DNA from: Bacteroidota bacterium | Lineage (GTDB): Bacteria > Bacteroidota > Ignavibacteria > Ignavibacteriales > Ignavibacteriaceae | Length of the DNA: 16,767 bases | NCBI GenBank assembly: GCA_023433685.1 | Contig: JAEYUD010000014.1 | Span: 1 to 16,767, forward strand | Reading direction: 5' to 3' | Shown here: positions 6,755 to 13,928 of the stretch, piece after piece | Layout of the letters: every line of letters begins with the position of its first letter | Numbering within the stretch: position 1 is the first letter of the stretch | Position numbers and translations under genes: made by a program | Notes under the pieces: generated by a model | What the model was told of the DNA's origin: nothing | Database searches by the model: none | The model's input: the letters and a program-made list of their open reading frames with translations, nothing else

Positions 6755-9700
6755 ATGGCATTTATGACCTACCTGAACCGAGGCAACAAGGTATTCCGAT
6801 TGGCGGAATTCACCTTCTTGTATGCCATTCTGGCAGGTATAGCGCTTTACTTCCGGTTTGAGACAGAACGGGTCTCGCCTTATTGGCCAGCAACAGCCCT
6901 TCTTTTCGCGGCGTTTTACGTATTTGAGCGCCGTGACCACTTCTATATTTATGCACTCGCTTACGCGGCACATATAACCGCGAACCTTCTTGTTGGTTAC
7001 AACTTCTGGATTTCCGCCATCTTTGCCACGGGGAACATTGTGAGCACCGGGCTGATGTATGAGTATCTCCGGAAGACGAGCCCTGACCTGATCGAGCTGA
7101 GCAGTATTACTTCGATAGTGAATTTGATTTTCAGCGGGTTTGTAAAAAGTGTGATCGGGTCATTATTCGGTGCCTGGGCGGTATGGCTTGTTTTTGGCGG
7201 TAAGGTAAACAGCCTCGATGTTATCCGTATCTGGGGGCTCGCGGAGTGGAGCGGTCTTTTGCTTCTGACCCCCGCGTTTTTCATCTGGTTAAAATACGGA
7301 ATGAAACATTTTGATCCGGAAGCGATCTCAACGCGGAAGCTGGTTGAAGGGGTTGCGCTGATGGTGTATTTCATTATCACTGTAATGATCGCCCAGTCGC
7401 AGTCAACCGGTGGAAGGGAATTCTTTCTGAAGTATCTAACGATCCCCGGATTGATCTGGGCATTGTTCAGGTTTAATCTTCACGCCAATTATTACATGAT
7501 GCTCTGTCTTTATGTAATTCTGAACATGACGATGGTTGAGAACCTCGGTATCTACGCCTTCAGGGATGAAGCCTATAAGAACGCGATACTTGAGTTGAAT
7601 CTTTTTCTGTCGGTAATAGCTTCGATCTCCCTCTTTATTCTCGCTTCGTTGAACAGGCAAAGGCGCAATTTTGATGAGCTTGAGGCGAACAAGCAGGATT
7701 TGAAAGATGTTTTCGAGAATGCTCCAATTCCTTATGTGATCCTCGAAGGTGACGGCATATTGAGATACTGCAACAACGAGTTTATCAAGATGCTCGAAAG
7801 TGAAGCCGTGCCCCTTGAAGGGAAACACATTACCCAATTAATGACTGCTATTTCCGCTGAGAGGTTCCGCGGGATGATTGAGGATAAAGATAACCCGGGC
7901 GCTATCGAAGTTAGTTTTGTCTTACCCAACGATAAGACCTGTCTCGCCCTTGTCAGGCTGAAACGGGGCAAATTGGATGATACTCTCTGTTACTGCTCAG
8001 TTGAGAATCTTTCACAGAAGAAAATGGTTCAACACGCCGCCAGACTCGCGGAGGAGAGGTTCAGATATCTCTTCAACAATTCACCCGAAGGGGTGCTTGT
8101 GGTCGACAGTAATGACGGAACAATAATAGACAGCAACAGGATAGCACAGAAATTCTTAAACCTGAGATTCCGGTCAAGATCCGGTATCGTTTCACTTCTT
8201 GGGCTCGACCGTGAAAAAGAAGACGCACTTTATGCCGCGCTTGAGAAAGGGGAACAATTCACATTTTCATCCTCTTTCGACCATGCTGATGATCCCAGAC
8301 TACATCTCGAAATAACCGCGAACCGGATAACTGCAGAGCATGGCGGATTTGATGTATTCCTTCTCAGGGATATTACCACGCAGCGAAGGAATGAACGGGT
8401 TAAAAAACTTAACAGGTTACGCCTGGAGGCGATGCTCCATCTGCGGGAGAGCATTCAATCAAGTGACATCGACTTTCTCGGTGAGATCACCGCTGAGGCC
8501 AAAAACATCACCGACAGTAAAGAAGCCGTGGTTTTGCTTGCCACCCAGGAAAATTACCTCGTTGCTCACTACACAAATTCGATTCTTATGAGCAGTGCTT
8601 TCACTGAAGAGGAGTTTCTGAAAAGTGAGATAAAAAAAGAGTGGGAGATACTTCTGACTGCAAAAAAACCGTTTGTTACCAAACGCGCGGTCAGACGGAA
8701 TGGCGTGAGCATGACAGAGTATCTGATGGGGATACCGATGCAGGAGGATGGCACAGCGAAACAGGCTTTCGGGGTGGTATCCGATGACGAGTTTGAAGAG
8801 AGTGATCTCGACCATTTTACGTTGTTCAGTGAGTCGATCAAAAGTCTTTTCGCAAAAGCTGCCGCGGATGTTGAAAACAGGAACCTTCTTCTCGCCGTGC
8901 AGCAGAGCACCTCATCGATAGTTATTACCGACACATACGGCAGGATAAAGTACGTAAACCCCCGGTTTGAAGAAGTTACAGGATACACTTTCGCTGAAGT
9001 GAAGGGGCAGAACCCAAGGGTGCTCAAGTCAGGAGAGACTACAGGTGATGAATACAAAAAGATGTGGACTGCCATAGCAGCGGGGAACACGTGGCGGGGT
9101 TTCTTCCACAACCGGAGGAAGAACGGTGAGCTCTTCTGGGAGTCAGCCGCCATTTCACCAATTAAAAATGAGTTTGGTGTTATTACGGGATATCTCGCGG
9201 TTAAAGATGATATCTCTTTTGAAAGGCAGCTTGAAGTTGATATCGCCAGGAAAGAGAAGAGATTTTCGATTCTGTGGGAGAACTCACTTGACGCGATGCG
9301 CCTGACCGACCGTAATGGAATAATTGTGATGGCAAACGAGGCATACGCGCAGTTGGTGGGGATGCCCGAGGCAGAGATAGTTGGGAAACTATTTACCGAG
9401 TATCTTGAGTCTGACTTCCATGATGAGTCACTTGAGAGGTATAAGGCCAAGTTTGCCTCGGGAAAGATACCTCAATACCAGGAATCGCTCATACACCTCA
9501 GATCAGGGGTTATCAAGTGGGTAAACATCCTCAGCCGTTTTATGGAGAGTGAAGATGGTGAACCGATACTTCTGAGCATATTCAGGGATATAACCGATCA
9601 GAAGCGGAAAGAGACGGAGCTAAATGAAGCGAGAATGAAAGCCGAGTCAATGAACCAGATAAAGAGCACATTCCTCGCGAACATGAGCCACGAACTTAGA

Positions 9701-10744
9701 ACGCCTCTCATAAATATCATGGGCTACTCCGAGATCCTGATGGATGAATTGAACGATTCTGAACAGAGGGAGATGCTCGCATCTATACTGAAGGGGGGTG
9801 AGAGGCTTAAAGACACACTTGACTCGATACTCGACCTCTCGAATCTTGAAGCACAGAAAACAAGCGCGCTGCTTGCTCCGCATGATCTGAACCAGACAGC
9901 TAAAAAAGTATGTGGGGAGTATACGGAAGCCGCGATGCTGAAGAAACTTCAGCTTGGGCTCGAGCTCTCCGAAATTAATCCGGTGGCGTTGGTTGACGAA
10001 AAACTTTTCTATCAAGTGCTCGACAATCTGGTAAATAACGCCATTAAGTACACTGACTCAGGTTGGGTGAAAATATCCACAAAAGTGTCGGGATCGGGAA
10101 AGAATAAATCTGTTTTCATTTCGGTTGAAGATACCGGTTCGGGGATCAAACCTGACAAAATGAATGTGATCTTCGAACCATTCAGGCAGGGGGATGAAGG
10201 AATTGCCAGAAATTATGAAGGCGCGGGACTCGGGTTGACCATCGCCAGAAAATATGTGGAAATGATGGGCGGCGAGCTTACTGTCGAGTCGGTTTATGGT
10301 CAGGGCTCCCTTTTCACGGCGGGATTTATTTATTCAGATGGTGAGCTGGAGTCTGGAGAGGGTAGTGAACCGGAAGCAAGCGAAAAGAAGCTTGTTCTTG
10401 TGGTTGAAGATGACATATCAGCAGCGAATCTGATAAACATGTATCTTTCGAAGTTCTGTGAAGTTATCGTGGTTGGCTCAGGTGACGAAGCGTTGGCGAT
10501 ACTCACTGAACACAAGGTTGACCTGATGGTGATAGATATTAACCTCCCGGGTAGTGAGAATGGAATCGAATTAAGGAACCGTATTAAATCGATGCAGGTA
10601 TATGACGATCTCCCGATGGTGGCTGTAACGGCTTACACTCTGCCGGGTGACCAGCTGAGGTTTATTGAGATCGGCTTTAGCGCGTTTCTTGAGAAGCCCT
10701 TCAAAAGGGAAGAGTTCATTAACACTATTCTCGCGCTGCTTTAA
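6755..10744 (+). CDS. MASE1-PAS-GAF hybrid sensor histidine kinase with receiver domain
   Basis: The 1329-residue protein starts with a multi-helix membrane region (residues 17-300, about eight or more helices) of MASE1 type, with the SPYWPATAL segment typical of it. PAS-like domains follow at about 312-420 and 430-545, a GAF-like region at 552-705, then clearer PAS domains at 706-825 and 830-950. The kinase core has H979 in MSHELRTP, an N-box (NLVNNAIKY, 1091-1099), G1 DTGSG (1126-1130) and GAGLGL (1156-1161). The C-terminal receiver (1212-1326) has the acidic pair D1219/D1220, phospho-acceptor D1261, T1292 and K1314, so it looks functional. No HPt domain is fused, so an external HPt or regulator must complete the relay. 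The start is uncertain between M1 and M4 (6764); neither has a ribosome binding site. MASE1 ligands are not predictable from sequence. Confidence 0.92.
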   Translation: MAFMTYLNRGNKVFRLAEFTFLYAILAGIALYFRFETERVSPYWPATALLFAAFYVFERRDHFYIYALAYAAHITANLLVGYNFWISAIFATGNIVSTGLMYEYLRKTSPDLIELSSITSIVNLIFSGFVKSVIGSLFGAWAVWLVFGGKVNSLDVIRIWGLAEWSGLLLLTPAFFIWLKYGMKHFDPEAISTRKLVEGVALMVYFIITVMIAQSQSTGGREFFLKYLTIPGLIWALFRFNLHANYYMMLCLYVILNMTMVENLGIYAFRDEAYKNAILELNLFLSVIASISLFILASLNRQRRNFDELEANKQDLKDVFENAPIPYVILEGDGILRYCNNEFIKMLESEAVPLEGKHITQLMTAISAERFRGMIEDKDNPGAIEVSFVLPNDKTCLALVRLKRGKLDDTLCYCSVENLSQKKMVQHAARLAEERFRYLFNNSPEGVLVVDSNDGTIIDSNRIAQKFLNLRFRSRSGIVSLLGLDREKEDALYAALEKGEQFTFSSSFDHADDPRLHLEITANRITAEHGGFDVFLLRDITTQRRNERVKKLNRLRLEAMLHLRESIQSSDIDFLGEITAEAKNITDSKEAVVLLATQENYLVAHYTNSILMSSAFTEEEFLKSEIKKEWEILLTAKKPFVTKRAVRRNGVSMTEYLMGIPMQEDGTAKQAFGVVSDDEFEESDLDHFTLFSESIKSLFAKAAADVENRNLLLAVQQSTSSIVITDTYGRIKYVNPRFEEVTGYTFAEVKGQNPRVLKSGETTGDEYKKMWTAIAAGNTWRGFFHNRRKNGELFWESAAISPIKNEFGVITGYLAVKDDISFERQLEVDIARKEKRFSILWENSLDAMRLTDRNGIIVMANEAYAQLVGMPEAEIVGKLFTEYLESDFHDESLERYKAKFASGKIPQYQESLIHLRSGVIKWVNILSRFMESEDGEPILLSIFRDITDQKRKETELNEARMKAESMNQIKSTFLANMSHELRTPLINIMGYSEILMDELNDSEQREMLASILKGGERLKDTLDSILDLSNLEAQKTSALLAPHDLNQTAKKVCGEYTEAAMLKKLQLGLELSEINPVALVDEKLFYQVLDNLVNNAIKYTDSGWVKISTKVSGSGKNKSVFISVEDTGSGIKPDKMNVIFEPFRQGDEGIARNYEGAGLGLTIARKYVEMMGGELTVESVYGQGSLFTAGFIYSDGELESGEGSEPEASEKKLVLVVEDDISAANLINMYLSKFCEVIVVGSGDEALAILTEHKVDLMVIDINLPGSENGIELRNRIKSMQVYDDLPMVAVTAYTLPGDQLRFIEIGFSAFLEKPFKREEFINTILALL

Positions 10745-11967
10745 GAGTTCCCTTCCGCTTTATCAAGAATAATTTTGAATGTTGTTCCTTCACCCGGGGC
10801 TGAATTACTAACGAATATCTTTCCCGCGTGGTATTCCTCGATTATCCTTTTTGAGAGACTCAACCCAAGCCCCCAGCCTCTTTTCTTGGTGCTGTAACCG
10901 GGTCTGAAAACATCTTTCCTTCTCTTAATATCTATTCCCTTCCCATTGTCTGTAACTTCTATCTCGATCTTGTTTTTGTGCTCGAGCACAGAGACCGATA
11001 TTTTCCCATTGGTATGTTCGATGGCATCGAGGGCGTTTTTTACGAGGTTTTCGATAACCCAGCCGAAGAGTTCACGATTGATCATGGCTTTAATTGAAGG
11101 GTCGCCATCAAGCTGCAATTCAACTTTCTTGCCGAGGCGGGGGAGCCTTCTGCTAAAATACTCATAGATCTCGGTCAGGCTGTCCATTACGTTTTCTTTT
11201 TTAAGCTCTGCCTTCGAACCGATCTTTGAGAATCTGTTGGTTATGCGGCTTAGTTTCTGCACATCATTCTGTATCTCCTCGGCAGTGTCAAGTACCTTGT
11301 CGGGATCTTTGTAATTCAGTTTTAGCAATTCGATCCATCCGAGCAGGCTTGTAAGGGGTGTTCCGAACTGGTGGGCTGTTTCTTTTGCCATCCCGACCCA
11401 GATATTGCTCTGTTCGCTTTTCTTTATCTGGCTGAAGCCGATGTAGGCAGTAATAACGAACAGAAACGCGATAACCATCTGCACGAACGGGTAGTATTTA
11501 AGCTGAGTCACAAGGGCCGACTCGCCGAAGTGTATCTTGTTCAAAACAAGTGTGTCGGCGTTCAGCACGTGCTTTACGATGATGGGTGAGTTAACATCAT
11601 CCATTGAGACAAGTTTATCTTTGAAGTATTCTTTAAGTTTTTCGCCTTTAAGCGAGGGGTCAAGTTTCACATTCCTGAAATTGGAGGCGCCAGCAAGGTC
11701 AACGTTGTCATTCGCGTCGGTGAGTATCACTTCAAAATCTATCGGTTGAATGATGTTCTCGAGGAGGAAGGTAAGGTCGGTAGTCTCCTCCGAATTGGCG
11801 ATATACTCAAGCGTGTTGGCATAGAGCTGCACGATCTGCCTTTCACGGGCCTGCAGTTTCTGAGCAATGGTATGGGTGTAGTAGAGGGTTCCGCCGGCTA
11901 TCAACAAAGCGGCGAAGATCAGCGCGATCTTGATATTGGCGGTTGCCGGTCCGCCTGACATTTTCAA
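10741..11967 (-). CDS. Membrane sensor histidine kinase with AHQFGTPL H-box
   Basis: The 408-residue protein has two transmembrane helices (about 12-31 and 159-179) enclosing an unrecognised periplasmic domain of about 127 residues, and no HAMP or PAS. The dimerisation domain carries H199 in KETAHQFGTPL, where Q-F-G replaces the common E/D-L-R; this variant is known from Bacteroidota kinases. The HATPase has N307/N311, G1 DNGKG (340-344) and GWGLGL (364-369). The start shown is TTG: a GGAG lies 6 nt upstream of it, an ideal spacing, whereas the in-frame ATG at residue 3 (11961) would have 12 nt. The gene lies 86 nt after purA on the same strand, so it could be a distal operon member. Its TAA stop shares the bases TTAA with the hybrid kinase stop. 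No response regulator is adjacent. Confidence 0.9.
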   Translation of the reverse strand: MKMSGGPATANIKIALIFAALLIAGGTLYYTHTIAQKLQARERQIVQLYANTLEYIANSEETTDLTFLLENIIQPIDFEVILTDANDNVDLAGASNFRNVKLDPSLKGEKLKEYFKDKLVSMDDVNSPIIVKHVLNADTLVLNKIHFGESALVTQLKYYPFVQMVIAFLFVITAYIGFSQIKKSEQSNIWVGMAKETAHQFGTPLTSLLGWIELLKLNYKDPDKVLDTAEEIQNDVQKLSRITNRFSKIGSKAELKKENVMDSLTEIYEYFSRRLPRLGKKVELQLDGDPSIKAMINRELFGWVIENLVKNALDAIEHTNGKISVSVLEHKNKIEIEVTDNGKGIDIKRRKDVFRPGYSTKKRGWGLGLSLSKRIIEEYHAGKIFVSNSAPGEGTTFKIILDKAEGNS

Positions 11968-11984
11968 GTGAAACTCCGAAAATT
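11968..11984 (-). promoter_or_regulatory. Shine-Dalgarno site deciding a TTG start
   Basis: On the minus strand GGAG is followed by TTTCAC and then TTG at 11967. The spacing of 6 nt favours TTG over the ATG two codons later. Clear ribosome binding sites are uncommon in this window, so this one carries weight. Confidence 0.55.
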
Positions 11985-12053
11985 AATAAAAACCGATACC
12001 CAAACTTAACTTAAGGGGGTGAAGAGGGAAATGTAAATAGTTGGAGTGAATTC

Positions 12054-13325
12054 TCAGTTCGCGAAGAATGTTTGTTCGCGGTTCGGTCCCACTGAAACAA
12101 TAGTTACCTTCATCCCGGCCTTGGCGGAGATAAAGTCGATGTACCTCCTCGCCTTATCGGGGAGTTCAGCGTAACTTGTGCAGTTTGAAGTGTCAGTCAT
12201 CCATCCTTCAACTGTTTCATAAACGGGTTCGCACTCGTTGAGAATATCGCAGTCGATCGGGAAGTTGTTCAGCAGTCGCCCTTTGTGCATATACCCGGTG
12301 GCAACCTTTATTTCGGGGAAAGAGTCGAGCACATCCATCTTTGTCAGCGCCACTGATGTGGTACCGTTGATCATGCAGGAATATCTGACAAGGAAGGCAT
12401 CGAACCAGCCGCAGCGGCGGGGTCTTCCCGTGGTCGCGCCGAACTCGTGCCCTTCAGCGCGGAGTTTTTCGCCTGTCTCATCGAGCAGTTCAGTGGGGAA
12501 GGGTCCTTCACCCACCCGGGTGGTGTAAGCTTTTATGATGGCGGTTACTTCCGTGATCCTGTTTGGTGGAATCCCGGTACCTGTGCACGCGCCGCCGGCA
12601 GTCGGGTGTGAAGACGTAACGTAAGGGTAAGTGCCATGGTCAACGTCAAGAAGCGCGCCCTGTGCCCCTTCGAGGAGGACTGATTTACCATCGTTTATCG
12701 CCTTGTTCAGGTATGACGGCACGTCCTTGATGAAGGGGTCGATCAGACGGTCGAACTCCAGGTATGTTTCAACTATACTGTCGACGTCAAGTTTTTCACT
12801 CTTGTAGAAACCTGTAAGGAGGTTGTTCTTTTCTTCAAGGTTTTTTCGGATCTTCTGCTCGAGTCGGGCGCGGTCGAGAAGGTCGATTATCCTTATTCCT
12901 TTCCGGGCGTATTTATCTATGTAGCAGGGGCCAATGCCTTTACCGGTGGTTCCGATCTTAGTGTCGCCTTTTTCATTGAGCGAGTCGATGATCTTGTGAT
13001 AAGGCATGTTTAGATGAGCGTTCTGGCTGATAAAAAGCCTGCCTTCCACGGAGATACCGTTTTCGTTCAGAAGTTTTATCTCTTCGAGGAGGGCGGCGGG
13101 ATCGATAACGACACCATTTCCGATCACACAAACCACGTCATCCCTTAAAATACCGGAAGGGATCAGGTGGAGAACATATTTCTTTCCGTTTATCTGGATC
13201 GTGTGTCCGGCGTTTGCACCGCCCTGATATCTGGCGACGATCTGATGCGACTCGCTAAGGATATCAACAATTTTTCCTTTGCCTTCGTCGCCCCACTGGC
13301 CGCCTACAATTATTGTTACGCTCAT
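12054..13325 (-). CDS. purA: Adenylosuccinate synthetase
   Basis: PurA joins IMP and aspartate using GTP to make adenylosuccinate, the first committed step from IMP to AMP, in the cytosol. The 423-residue length is normal for bacteria (about 430). Signature elements are all present: the P-loop-like GGQWGDEGKGK with catalytic D13, NAGHT with catalytic H41, the GTTGKGIGPCY block (127-137), EGAQGALLDVDHGTYPYVTS in the middle of the protein, the TTGRPRRCGW region and the guanine-binding TKMD. Nothing suggests loss of activity. The start ATG has no evident ribosome binding site and lies 15 nt after the stop of the STAS gene, so translation from a shared transcript is likely. No purine riboswitch was recognised in the leader of the upstream gene. 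The call is secure. Confidence 0.98.
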   Translation of the reverse strand: MSVTIIVGGQWGDEGKGKIVDILSESHQIVARYQGGANAGHTIQINGKKYVLHLIPSGILRDDVVCVIGNGVVIDPAALLEEIKLLNENGISVEGRLFISQNAHLNMPYHKIIDSLNEKGDTKIGTTGKGIGPCYIDKYARKGIRIIDLLDRARLEQKIRKNLEEKNNLLTGFYKSEKLDVDSIVETYLEFDRLIDPFIKDVPSYLNKAINDGKSVLLEGAQGALLDVDHGTYPYVTSSHPTAGGACTGTGIPPNRITEVTAIIKAYTTRVGEGPFPTELLDETGEKLRAEGHEFGATTGRPRRCGWFDAFLVRYSCMINGTTSVALTKMDVLDSFPEIKVATGYMHKGRLLNNFPIDCDILNECEPVYETVEGWMTDTSNCTSYAELPDKARRYIDFISAKAGMKVTIVSVGPNREQTFFAN

Positions 13326-13340
13326 GTAGTAAAGTTCAGG

Positions 13341-13676
13341 TTAGAAGCTTGCGAGAGCTTCATCAACAGATGTGTAGCTTTCGAATATCGTAACAAGTTT
13401 AGTGATTACAAGAAGGCTGTGAATTTTGTCTTCAACGTTTGCAAGTTTAAGTCTGCCGCCTTCTTTGTTAACTGTTGTCAGACCGGCGATAAGCATGCCG
13501 AGACCTGAAGAATTCATGAATTTCACTTCGCCAAGGTCGATAATTATGTTCTTTTTCCCCTCGGAAAGGAACTTCTTAAGAGTGTCGCTGTATTCGTTTG
13601 CTTCCGGACCGCCGAGGACGTTACCTTTCAGTTCGATTACCACAGCCTCGTAGCGTTCAGTTACTTTCATTTTCAT
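13341..13676 (-). CDS. STAS-domain anti-sigma-factor-antagonist-like protein (SpoIIAA/RsbV type)
   Basis: This 111-residue protein is a single STAS domain. The conserved loop reads KFMNSSGLGML (residues 52-62), which aligns with the DSSGLGV loop of SpoIIAA; S57 matches the serine phosphorylated in that family, with N55 where SpoIIAA has Asp. Family proteins bind anti-sigma kinases when unphosphorylated and release a sigma factor or other output. No RsbW-type kinase, PP2C phosphatase or sigma factor is in the window. An AGGAG lies 6 nt before the ATG at 13676, a good ribosome binding site. The gene is first in a likely operon with purA 15 nt downstream, an odd pairing that may only reflect shared growth-linked expression. 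Family call is firm; partner unknown. Confidence 0.93.
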   Translation of the reverse strand: MKMKVTERYEAVVIELKGNVLGGPEANEYSDTLKKFLSEGKKNIIIDLGEVKFMNSSGLGMLIAGLTTVNKEGGRLKLANVEDKIHSLLVITKLVTIFESYTSVDEALASF

Positions 13677-13928
13677 AGAAACTCCTGTTTCCTGTTTCTA
13701 AAATTTCATTTCTGAATTGAGTAATTACGTATTTGTAGAACTAAAATATAAAGAATTATCGGCAAAAATCTGCAATTGAGGGGGTAGAGTAAGGAATTTT
13801 AATTTTTTTTGGAAAAAGTTATCCCGAAGTGGGTCCCGCGCTTTCTTTTTACTATAAAATATTCTATTTTTATAGGGGATTATTCCAATTAATCGTCACT
13901 TTTCGCCAATCTTTTCGAGGAAGACTTC
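13677..13928. promoter_or_regulatory. Divergent intergenic region between the STAS-purA genes and the secreted propeller genes
   Basis: These 252 bp must hold promoters in both directions. On the minus strand TATATTTT (13750-13743) fits the Bacteroidota TAnnTTTG box except for the last base and resembles the box before the ATPase gene, with a TTG 22 nt upstream. Toward the plus-strand gene there is an A+T-rich imperfect palindrome (13853-13861 with 13865-13874) and a ribosome binding site GAGG at 13917-13920, 8 nt before the ATG. No RNA structure or coding frame is evident. Confidence 0.4.

Noticed and set aside
8872..9230. LOV photoreceptor reading of the PAS at residues 706-825
   Set aside because: The flavin-binding cysteine motif is absent; the site reads NPRVL.
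8569..9450. A 293-codon minus-strand open frame
   Set aside because: It is antisense to the PAS region of the hybrid kinase, serine-rich and low in information, as expected of a shadow frame.
12060..12080. Hairpin CGCGAA/TTCGCG as a purA terminator
   Set aside because: It lies within the last codons of purA, has a 9-nt loop and no T-run after it on the minus strand.
13677..13928. A purine riboswitch upstream of the STAS-purA genes
   Set aside because: No conserved three-way junction core or terminator/antiterminator pair could be recognised in the leader.
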